The notes beneath the pieces were generated by a model. It ran no database searches and had not been told where the DNA came from. It saw nothing but the letters and a program-made list of their open reading frames with translations. From assembly GCF_000711895.1 (NCBI RefSeq), contig NZ_JONO01000010.1, positions 48,944 to 112,943 on the forward strand: a stretch of 64,000 nucleotides of DNA. The letters run 5' to 3'. The position numbers and the translations under genes were made by a program. The stretch is from Photorhabdus australis DSM 17609 (GTDB lineage: Bacteria; Pseudomonadota; Gammaproteobacteria; Enterobacterales; Enterobacteriaceae). Below, in pieces: positions 44,363-52,609 of the stretch (position 1 is its first letter; each line of letters begins with the position of its first letter).

Positions 44363-45963
44363 TACTCTTCCTGTTTACACAATTGAATATGGTTATTAGC
44401 AATAAATATTTTGATCTCTCTTAAAGCATTCTGTCCATACAACCCCATTATTAAATGCTGACGTGCTTTGATGCGTCTTGCCACTGAACGCTCATTGCTA
44501 AGATCAGATAATGTAATATGTTCATCAAACAAATCTCTACAAAGATGGCACAATGTATTGAGCCAATGTTTAGCTTGCTCAGGTGTCAAAATAGGCGCAT
44601 TCTGTTTGGCATTATCGATAAGCTGGTGAATAACTGAAAAGAATAAAGACTCACTGCGTTGCCAGAAAATAAGGTCAATAAAAGAAATATCGCCTTTTAC
44701 ATCAATAGGCTTTTCAAACCAAGCCGCTTTTATCTGGTTTCGGCATAGCCAAATCACATTAGTTGCCAGCTTTTGTAATTCTTTGACTTGATTCCAAACT
44801 TTTTCTTGTTGTTCAGGTAAGACAAAAAATAATGGCATAGAGACAGAATACCAGCAACGTGCTTTCATATTATCCATATCGTAGCCAAACACCCACAAAC
44901 GAGGCATTGCACTTTGTAGTTCCGGGAAATCACAACATAAAGTATAAAAATGGCTTACTACAGGTGCACAACGTTGTCCCTTATTATGATGGCTAGAAAC
45001 CAAAATATCCCAGATTTTATATGTCACCCCGCCCGGTTGGCCTTTAAGAGATAACTGTTCAGCGGGTCTTTTAGTATCCCATTTATAAGGCGTTAACGGA
45101 TGAACCCAATTACCGGAGTAATTGCCACCATAGTTTCGTGTACGATATTCAGAAACAGTGAACGCAGAACACTTACCCGAAACTTTGCAAACTTGCTTAT
45201 TATTCACTACGACAAGACGTATACGTCTTGGCATCGCCCAATACATATGTAAGGGATGAACATCCTCAGAATAAATTTCTGTCCCTTGATCAATACTCAC
45301 TTTTGTCGGTGCCAACCAGGGAAAAACCTGGGCACTGGTCAAATCAGGCTCCGAATAATGCCATTCTTTGCGATTAATGACGTTTAACCATAGTTTCCGC
45401 CATAACGTTACATCATGTTGTGGCAGCAATAATGTGGTTAATGGTCCCCCACCCCGTAATCCAACACGATGCCCCGCTCCCCCTGACGGCGCATTAATTT
45501 GTAAGGTAAAAAGTGCCAACGTTGCCATTTCAAGAGACATCACATCCCCAACACCTCGTTTAATAAAATGATCCGTATTAAGTCTTAAACCATTAGCTCC
45601 CGGGGCTTCAATTAATAGCCCAGCAACAGTAGTTGATTTTATTTTTTGTAGCGGATCAAAATCCTGCATAAAAAGAGGCCCTGTACCGGTAACATTAAAA
45701 GCATGTACAACTTTATTAAAAGCTTGTTGTAATGTTTTCTTATCAGGTGATGCTTGATACAGAGAATGCCATTGATACTTATCTTTCGGCGCAAAAACAG
45801 TTTGCAATAAACCAATAGCAAATTGGTAAGCTGCTCCTTGAAAATCAGCTCGCGGTAATGCAAAGTCCATAACATCATGATCACATATCGCATTTATAGG
45901 CAGTATTTTTTCACTACCGTCACGTAGGCGGAAAGGTAACCATGGGTCCTGAACCAAGTTCAT
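44362..45963 (-). CDS. cse1: CRISPR type I-E Cse1 (CasA, Cas8e) large subunit
   Basis: 533 residues, close to the E. coli length. N-terminal NLVQDPWLPFRLRDG and LPRADFQGAAYQFAIGLLQT, central GLRGGGPLTTL, and C-terminal four-helix bundle are typical. It recognises the PAM and recruits Cas3. It follows cas3 by 14 bp. No inactivating change was noticed. Confidence 0.95.
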   Translation of the reverse strand: MNLVQDPWLPFRLRDGSEKILPINAICDHDVMDFALPRADFQGAAYQFAIGLLQTVFAPKDKYQWHSLYQASPDKKTLQQAFNKVVHAFNVTGTGPLFMQDFDPLQKIKSTTVAGLLIEAPGANGLRLNTDHFIKRGVGDVMSLEMATLALFTLQINAPSGGAGHRVGLRGGGPLTTLLLPQHDVTLWRKLWLNVINRKEWHYSEPDLTSAQVFPWLAPTKVSIDQGTEIYSEDVHPLHMYWAMPRRIRLVVVNNKQVCKVSGKCSAFTVSEYRTRNYGGNYSGNWVHPLTPYKWDTKRPAEQLSLKGQPGGVTYKIWDILVSSHHNKGQRCAPVVSHFYTLCCDFPELQSAMPRLWVFGYDMDNMKARCWYSVSMPLFFVLPEQQEKVWNQVKELQKLATNVIWLCRNQIKAAWFEKPIDVKGDISFIDLIFWQRSESLFFSVIHQLIDNAKQNAPILTPEQAKHWLNTLCHLCRDLFDEHITLSDLSNERSVARRIKARQHLIMGLYGQNALREIKIFIANNHIQLCKQEE

Positions 45964-45977
45964 AACACCTCCTGCTT

Positions 45978-48698
45978 TTATTTTTCACAAAAGCCTATTG
46001 TTGAAGAATAAGTAAATTTTGGATCTTTTTCTGGCAACCAAGGCTGCAAGTATTTAATTTGACGGTATCGCTGTTGCAATCTATTGAGCGCTGGAATTAA
46101 TTTAGTCGGGATTCGGGCTAATTTATCCGCATATTTATTTTTAGATAATTTAACCGTACTTAATGGCACTGAAAATTCAGCAGCATTTACCCATGGTACG
46201 AGTTGTCCTGAATCGGTCAGTCTAAGTAATAACACCTCAACAGTTTCAATATCGCAGTAGCGCGTATTAATACCAGAATTATCTTCATACCAATTATCAG
46301 CACTTCGATCACAGTAACCATATAACTGCCATTGCAACCAATAAGATTTGGCTTTAGCTGCCTGACTTCGCTCTGCACCAATTAATTCATCTTCTCGATG
46401 TCTTAGCGCTTCAGGTATTTGTTCATCACCGTAACCATAAACCGCTTCAATTAATTGGCGGGCATCCGCAGGCATACGTATTGCACCTATTTTTCTCAAC
46501 ACCCGCATGCCTAACCACAAACGTGCAGGAGATCGATAAACATATTGTGTGTTACGGAAATTATGGCTTAACCAATCTGATTCAGGATTCTCCTTCCAGT
46601 CAGGTGCATGGACAAAAAGTACTGGGGCAGAACGTGAGTCTTTAATGCCATGTTGATAAATGCCATCACTATCACGCGTATGGCGATGCAAACGTCCAGC
46701 TCGTTGAATCAGATCATCGATAGGACAAATATCTGAAATCATGACATCAGCATCAGTATCTAAACTTTCCTGAAACACTCGCGTAGTAATTAACGCCTTG
46801 CCTCGACGCATCTCACCATAACTATTTTTACCAAAGATCGTCAGCACACAACTTTCAATTTCTTTTCGATGTTGCAGTACAAATCGGCTATGAAATAATA
46901 AGCAACGCTCAGGTTCAGTGAGCAAGTTTCGCAACGCCTGATAAGCTTCAATCGCATCTTCTACTGTATTTCGAATCCAAACTGCACATTGCCCTTGTAC
47001 AATTGCGGCCAATACTTTTTCAACACAACTGCTAAAGCTATTTAAAAACTCGACCTTAACTTCCCGATTAACGTCTTTTCGACTCGATAACGGTTGTTCA
47101 ATAATCGGTGCTACAGGGTTTAAATTTATTTTTGTTGCTAACGGGAAATTAATTTTTCGCAGTAATTGAGAATTTAACCCACCGGTATTCAACCAAATAT
47201 CCGCTAAACGTTGACGCTGTTTAAGGGTCAGTGTTGCAGTTAATAAAATAGCCGAACCACCTTGATAAAGGTGCAGCGCTAATAAATTTTCCAATAAATT
47301 AAACATAAATTCATCAGCAGCATGGACTTCATCAACGATTAATACCTTGTGATTAAGCCCGAGCAATCTCAATGATTGATGACGCCTTGGCAATACAGCC
47401 AATAATGCTTGATCAATGGTCCCGATACCAACAGGCGCTAACAGTGCTTTTTTACGTGAGTCTTCTAACCACTGACTACACAACACTGAAGCCGTGATAT
47501 CTTTCTTACTCTCGCTGCTATCCATATATCTTGAGACCAAAGCAGCTGCACGAAATTGTTTATTCATCATCTTCCGTACATCATGAGCCAAAACAATATT
47601 TGGCCGGCTCCCATCTTCTGTCGATAGCATTTGTTGATAATGCTCAGCCACCCGGCTAAACATCGCATCGGATGTCGCCATACTAGGCAGACCGAAATAA
47701 AAACCATCGGCGGCTTTTGCTTGCATCAAGCGATGTGTGAGCGCTAATGCCGCTTCTGTCTTTCCTGCCCCAGATACATCTTCCAGAATGAATAATTGAG
47801 GTGAATTATCTATTGGTATTGATTCAGCCCATTGTTGCAAGGGAGTTGCGGCAAATCCGTAATATTCCTGAATAGAAATAAATGGTTTTACTATTGGCGT
47901 TTTACCTAATTCTGTCGCCATGACCGCTTTTTTTGCCACTGTTTGAGCATATTGCCAATAATCCGTTAATGGCATAGGTTCAGACTGATATTTAAAATAG
48001 TGATTATCAGAACCAATCCAATCTGCCAATACTGTAATACCGGCAAACTGCCAACTCACTTGCTCTAATCGTCGTCTCCATTCTTTGGATCGTAGTTTTT
48101 CAATGGGAAACTCAGGTTGTAATAATTCAATTAAATGATGAGCAAAGAGTGTGGCAGCATTGAAATTATGAGGTTCAGTAAAACGTTTAATCGTTTTATA
48201 GTCTGTTTTATCAATTGGCTGACCATGATGGCCTAACACACAATCCATGAACACCATTAAGGTATCAAGCATTTCTTGTTGTTCCGCTTGCTCAATGCCT
48301 TCAATATTAACGAGTCTATTAAGTAACTTCGTTTTGATATTTTCCCAAAAATATAATCCCAGACGAGCATGGCTAAAATAACGGCCATTATATTTCTTCA
48401 AGCAATAGGGTTGAAACAGACCTACTGCTTGATGGGAAAACAATCTTTGAAAAGCGGACGCAAATTTACCAATATCGTGCAAAGCAAATACAAAAGAGGC
48501 TATGCTTTGTAATTGCTTCGTAGATAATGCCAGAAAACTAGCAAGATCTTTGGTCAATGATCTTTCTAAAGAAAGTAGCTGTATTCCTACAGCAGCCACA
48601 TCTAAACAATGATAAGGAAGTAGATGATAATCTGCATTATTAGCCTCTGGCTCTCTCTTCGACTTACCCCAGTATTGAAAATAAATTGGCATTTCCAT
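45978..48698 (-). CDS. cas3: CRISPR type I-E Cas3 helicase-nuclease
   Basis: 906 residues. HD nuclease motifs are intact: ALHDIGKFA near residue 72, VLGHHGQP, and ADWIGSDNHYF. The helicase part has Walker A SGAGKTEAAL, the DEVH box in LIVDEVHAADEF, and QRAGRLHRH (motif VI). It should degrade target DNA after Cascade binding. It heads the minus-strand operon cas3-cse1-cse2-cas7e-cas5e-cas6e. Intact motifs indicate interference may still work although adaptation genes are absent. Confidence 0.95.
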   Translation of the reverse strand: MEMPIYFQYWGKSKREPEANNADYHLLPYHCLDVAAVGIQLLSLERSLTKDLASFLALSTKQLQSIASFVFALHDIGKFASAFQRLFSHQAVGLFQPYCLKKYNGRYFSHARLGLYFWENIKTKLLNRLVNIEGIEQAEQQEMLDTLMVFMDCVLGHHGQPIDKTDYKTIKRFTEPHNFNAATLFAHHLIELLQPEFPIEKLRSKEWRRRLEQVSWQFAGITVLADWIGSDNHYFKYQSEPMPLTDYWQYAQTVAKKAVMATELGKTPIVKPFISIQEYYGFAATPLQQWAESIPIDNSPQLFILEDVSGAGKTEAALALTHRLMQAKAADGFYFGLPSMATSDAMFSRVAEHYQQMLSTEDGSRPNIVLAHDVRKMMNKQFRAAALVSRYMDSSESKKDITASVLCSQWLEDSRKKALLAPVGIGTIDQALLAVLPRRHQSLRLLGLNHKVLIVDEVHAADEFMFNLLENLLALHLYQGGSAILLTATLTLKQRQRLADIWLNTGGLNSQLLRKINFPLATKINLNPVAPIIEQPLSSRKDVNREVKVEFLNSFSSCVEKVLAAIVQGQCAVWIRNTVEDAIEAYQALRNLLTEPERCLLFHSRFVLQHRKEIESCVLTIFGKNSYGEMRRGKALITTRVFQESLDTDADVMISDICPIDDLIQRAGRLHRHTRDSDGIYQHGIKDSRSAPVLFVHAPDWKENPESDWLSHNFRNTQYVYRSPARLWLGMRVLRKIGAIRMPADARQLIEAVYGYGDEQIPEALRHREDELIGAERSQAAKAKSYWLQWQLYGYCDRSADNWYEDNSGINTRYCDIETVEVLLLRLTDSGQLVPWVNAAEFSVPLSTVKLSKNKYADKLARIPTKLIPALNRLQQRYRQIKYLQPWLPEKDPKFTYSSTIGFCEK

Positions 48699-49224
48699 CT
48701 AAAACCCTTTATTTAAACGCTTTTTCCACATACTTTTAGAACATAATGCGAAAATTTAAATCAAAAAAACACTACTTTCTGTTTTTTTAGGATAATTCTG
48801 TATAACACTCCCATCCAAACAGATTACATTTCAGACTGCCTTATTCAAACATTAACCAGAAATAGCATGATATCGTATTGCAATGAAGCAGCTTGACAGG
48901 ATAATCCACCGATAAATATATATTTGATAAATAAAGAAAATCATATGAAAGGTCCATACCATTTCACCAAGAATTCATTTAGATAGATTACCCTGCCCAT
49001 AGGACGTCAGGTCGATATGAGATAAAATTACTGATGGGTGTTTAGCTCTGTCAATATACAAATAGACTTATGAATCACATTTCTAATCATTAATCGTATA
49101 AATTTAGATCCTGGTACCAAACCACAGCGAAAAAGTTAATTAATTAATTTACCTGAATCAGCTGTATGATTAACATCAACACGCTTGGCAACCACACAAC
49201 CATTTAATCGAGTGAATACAAAGA
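48699..49224. other. Intergenic region upstream of cas3
   Basis: About 525 bp of AT-rich DNA holding the cas promoter and the 3' side of the Fic gene. No ORF, repeat copy or terminator was clear. Confidence 0.4.
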
Positions 49225-50580
49225 CTATCGGTGTTTTTCCTTCCATTGTTTAAATTGAGCCGGTCGAAGCCCATACCTCGCCAAAACACCTTCATGCAAT
49301 CGCCGTAATTCCTCAATAACCAATGCCTTTAACGTATCACGTTCAGATGGACTTAATTCATTGGAAATTAAATTATCTATAACTTCAAGCGAATCCATTT
49401 CCGGTGTGACAACAACCTGATAAACAACCTGCTTAATCGTATTTCTATATTGTAACCTTAACGGGTCTGGTTCAGTAATTTCCTGCCTAAGAGCCAGATA
49501 TTCTTGAGTAGAACGCTCGTAAGCCCATAAATAGAGATCTCGTAACAATTCAACTCTGGTCATTTCATAAACACCAAGCATTGCGCGGCTATATGCTTCT
49601 TCCGGTACATCCAGAAAAGTCAACGGACATAGATTTGAACGCAGCAACGGCAAGTTAGCCGCCAGGCGGGAAGTTCGTTTATTTATATCTGCAAAAGGTT
49701 GTAAATACGGCAAGTGGACCATGATAAAAAACGATTGCTCAAACGGATCTGAGATAACTTGTGCTTTCGCAAGCAAAGAATCTAAAACTTCACTAATATA
49801 GACCTCTCCCGATAACGGCCTGAAAACACTTTTTCCTATTTCAACCTGATGCTGACGGATACGTCCTTCATCTATAGGATTAAGCAATAAATTTTCAGAT
49901 AATGCACTATGCAAATTGAGAATGGTATATCGGTTAAAATCAGCTTCCACTATCCCATCAACGAGTAATTCAATAGCGGATTTATGATTTAGGATCATTT
50001 GAGTTTCAATCGCGTCTTTTCCTACCGCAATTTTGCCATACTCAATTAATTCGATCGTATCCAATCGACTATAGGTATTCCCTTCCAAACGACTTGAAGC
50101 CCATGATAAATCAATGAGTAAACGATCTAAAATAGCTCTACCATAAGTTCCCGCTGGTTGTGAAGTTTGTTTTGTCCCTCCTATTCTCCAAAGATGATTA
50201 CGAATTGGAACTGACAAGTAATGAGTCACATTGGGTTCATACGATTCCAGAAACTCTCGTTGATAACCAACGGGTACCCTAGCCTCCATAGGTTGATCTA
50301 CATAACCGAGAACATCCTTACTATCTTCAGACAATGGGATATAACTTGGGAAATTGCCGGATCTTTCGATTACCTGCTTTGATGTTTCTTTTCCAGAAAC
50401 AACATAGCGACGATTTCGTCCTTCGCCCAAAGCGTGTATTTTTCCATCTTCAACAAGCTGTCCCAGCCAACGTTGGACAGTTCGTCTGGGAACAGAGGGA
50501 TGCTCTGCTAATAGATCAGAAACAGACATAGGTTGTGATGCAACACGCAACGTCTCGTAAATATTGGTCATTGAGTTCAT
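49225..50580 (-). CDS. HTH-Fic family protein with Gln in place of the catalytic His
   Basis: 451 residues from the Met at 50580 (AGGAA upstream; the frame is open to 50625). The N terminus is a winged helix (SVSDLLAEHPSVPRRTVQRWL). An inhibitory motif [S/T]xxxE[G/N] is visible as SSRLEGN, so autoinhibition is built in. The Fic core reads LQPFADINKRTSR; the standard motif is HPFxDGNGRxxR, so the catalytic His is Gln and the flexible Gly is Ile. AMPylation may be lost or altered. An 18-bp inverted repeat at its promoter suggests autoregulation by the winged helix. It could be a regulator that binds nucleotide or a divergent transferase. Confidence 0.85.
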   Translation of the reverse strand: MNSMTNIYETLRVASQPMSVSDLLAEHPSVPRRTVQRWLGQLVEDGKIHALGEGRNRRYVVSGKETSKQVIERSGNFPSYIPLSEDSKDVLGYVDQPMEARVPVGYQREFLESYEPNVTHYLSVPIRNHLWRIGGTKQTSQPAGTYGRAILDRLLIDLSWASSRLEGNTYSRLDTIELIEYGKIAVGKDAIETQMILNHKSAIELLVDGIVEADFNRYTILNLHSALSENLLLNPIDEGRIRQHQVEIGKSVFRPLSGEVYISEVLDSLLAKAQVISDPFEQSFFIMVHLPYLQPFADINKRTSRLAANLPLLRSNLCPLTFLDVPEEAYSRAMLGVYEMTRVELLRDLYLWAYERSTQEYLALRQEITEPDPLRLQYRNTIKQVVYQVVVTPEMDSLEVIDNLISNELSPSERDTLKALVIEELRRLHEGVLARYGLRPAQFKQWKEKHR

Positions 50581-50616
50581 AGAAAAGAAATTCCTGTGAG
50601 AATATGGCGCGCTATT

Positions 50617-50665
50617 ATGGCACAAAAGTGGCGCAATTCAGATAATCGCGCCACTTTTGTGCCAT
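50617..50665. promoter_or_regulatory. Palindromic operator at the HTH-Fic promoter
   Basis: ATGGCACAAAAGTGGCGC (50617-50634) and its exact reverse complement (50648-50665) are separated by 13 bp. Extra ATGGCGCG half-sites occur just outside on both sides (about 50604 and 50670). Position next to the start codon suggests repression by the Fic protein's own winged helix. Confidence 0.75.
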
Positions 50666-50670
50666 CAGTA

Positions 50671-50992
50671 TGGCGCGATTTAAAATTATCTCACCATTTC
50701 AAATAGATAGATTCCTTTTTTTTATACCCATATTGTTAATACTCTCGTAGGCTGGTACATATTCATTGAATATATTTAAGGATATTTATCTAAACTCACA
50801 GTAAAGAAAAACAAAGAAACTTTTAATGAAATAAAAAAATTTTTTATCATTATTTGATCTATTTGTTGAGCCAAATAATGTGATATCGAATATACAATAG
50901 CTTTAAATGATAAATAAAAACCCATTTAATCAACGTATCCCCACCCATTATTCATTGGTAACGGAGAGTAATTACCTGTAACATATAAAAAT
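50671..50992. other. Divergent promoter region, Fic and FecI-like genes
   Basis: About 320 bp of AT-rich DNA between the Fic operator and the Fur box. No gene or repeat copy recognised. Confidence 0.4.
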
Positions 50993-51011
50993 GATAATGA
51001 TTTACATTTAC
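50993..51011 (+). promoter_or_regulatory. Fur box upstream of the FecI-like sigma factor
   Basis: GATAATGATTTACATTTAC matches the 19-bp Fur consensus at about 14 positions, including the whole left half. It lies 21 bp before the start of the sigma factor gene, so iron repression of the operon is likely. Confidence 0.7.
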
Positions 51012-51031
51012 ATTAATGAAGTGGCATAAAA

Positions 51032-51535
51032 ATGACCGTTAATGTTTTGGACACTCAACAGATCCAGTGGATGTACATCCACAATCATGATTGGCTATTT
51101 CGCTGGCTTAAGCATCGTCTTAACTGCGATGAAACCGCTGCTGACCTGGCTCAAGATACTTTTGTTAAATTACTTCGTTCACCTTTACCACAGCAACTAA
51201 ACGAACCCCGTGCCTATATCATCACTATCGCTAGGGGACTGATGATTAATTGGTATCGCCGCCGCTCACTTGAACAGTCGTATCTGGATTTACTCGTCAG
51301 CCTGCCTGAGCAGCTTATTCCTGCACCGGAGCAAAAATTGATTATCCTCGAAACACTTCAGGAAATTGACATCATGCTTAGCCAGCTCTCCATACCCGTT
51401 CAAACGGTCTTTTTGCTTTCCCAAATAGAGGGAATGAAATATGAAGATATTGCAAATCACATGAATATTTCGCTATCTACGGTAAAGCGCTATATGAAAC
51501 AAGGTTTTTATCAGTGTCTGATAGCAATGGCATAA
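51032..51535 (+). CDS. FecI-like ECF sigma factor
   Basis: 167 residues. Sigma-70 region 2 is seen in DETAADLAQDTFVKLLR and region 4 in IEGMKYEDIANHMNISLSTVKRYM, with a short linker, as in FecI-type iron-starvation sigma factors. It should direct transcription of the receptor gene when the receptor signals through FecR. A Fur box lies just upstream; the fecR-like gene starts 9 bp after its stop. Confidence 0.92.
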   Translation: MTVNVLDTQQIQWMYIHNHDWLFRWLKHRLNCDETAADLAQDTFVKLLRSPLPQQLNEPRAYIITIARGLMINWYRRRSLEQSYLDLLVSLPEQLIPAPEQKLIILETLQEIDIMLSQLSIPVQTVFLLSQIEGMKYEDIANHMNISLSTVKRYMKQGFYQCLIAMA

Positions 51536-51544
51536 GGGATTGAT

Positions 51545-52525
51545 ATGACCTCCACGGATACATCTCATTCATCAAGCACATCCACTAAAACAATTTTGGC
51601 AGAAGCCGCAGAATGGTTGACCATTCTGAATGATAGTCATGTCAGCGAAGCTGACCGGAATGCTTGCGCTGCCTGGTGCGCACAAAGTCCAGAACATGCT
51701 CAAGCCTGGGAGCGGGCACAATGTCTGTTAACCCGGTTACATCATCTACCACCTCATATCGCCTCACCGCTGTTAAACAGTAAGCAAACTCTTTCCCGCC
51801 GAGAAACTATCAGCAAGCTTACTCTGATGTTGTTAATACCGGCTGGGGTATCACTCTTCTGGCAACCTGATCAATTTAAGCTCTTCACTGGCGATTATCA
51901 CACTCGGACAGGACAAATACAGCACTGGCCATTACCCGATGGCGGTCAACTGACGTTAAATACACAAAGCGCAACAGATGTTGATTATGACAATACTCAG
52001 CGGCTTGTTCGTTTAAAGCTGGGAGAAATTTATATTGAAACTCATAAAGATAGCCACCAGCCAGTACGCCCATTTAAAGTACAAACCAAACAAGGTTCTA
52101 TTGTGGCACTCGGTACGAAATTCAGCGTCCGTCAACAAGCCTCCCATACTGAGGTGGAAATCGTGGAAGGGACAGTCCGCATCATGCCAGATAATGGATT
52201 ATCACAAATACTGTATGCCGGAAAAGCAACACATTTCACTCAATTTGCAGTTGCCTCACCATATCCACGTTCATCCACATCTCTAAGCTGGTTACAGGGC
52301 ATGATAATGGCAGATAACCTGCCGCTGGCAACAGTAGTGACCGAATTGAATCGCTATCGTTCCGGTGTGATCCGCTGTGATGATGCAGTAGCTAATCTGC
52401 GTGTCTCCGGTGCTTTTCCCACACAGGATACAGATTTGGCAATACAGATGCTCTTGCAAACCTATCCTCTCTCAATGCACAGCCTGACTCGTTATTGGGT
52501 TACCCTCTCTTCACCCAGTCGATAA
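51545..52525 (+). CDS. FecR-like anti-sigma / signal transducer
   Basis: 326 residues. N-terminal DUF4880-like cytoplasmic segment (AAEWLTILNDSHVSEADRNAC...WCAQSPEHAQAWERA), one membrane helix near 90-105, and a periplasmic FecR domain with LPDGGQLTLNTQSATDVDYD and VKTKQGSIVALGTKF-like segments. It carries the signal from the loaded receptor to the sigma factor. Operon partner of the sigma gene and the receptor. Confidence 0.92.
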   Translation: MTSTDTSHSSSTSTKTILAEAAEWLTILNDSHVSEADRNACAAWCAQSPEHAQAWERAQCLLTRLHHLPPHIASPLLNSKQTLSRRETISKLTLMLLIPAGVSLFWQPDQFKLFTGDYHTRTGQIQHWPLPDGGQLTLNTQSATDVDYDNTQRLVRLKLGEIYIETHKDSHQPVRPFKVQTKQGSIVALGTKFSVRQQASHTEVEIVEGTVRIMPDNGLSQILYAGKATHFTQFAVASPYPRSSTSLSWLQGMIMADNLPLATVVTELNRYRSGVIRCDDAVANLRVSGAFPTQDTDLAIQMLLQTYPLSMHSLTRYWVTLSSPSR

Positions 52526-52609
52526 AAATAATTATTTTTGCTGACACTTTTTTCAATCTCATACGGCATAGAGATAAAAGGAGCTTAAAAAGCTGTGGAG
52601 AAATTATCT

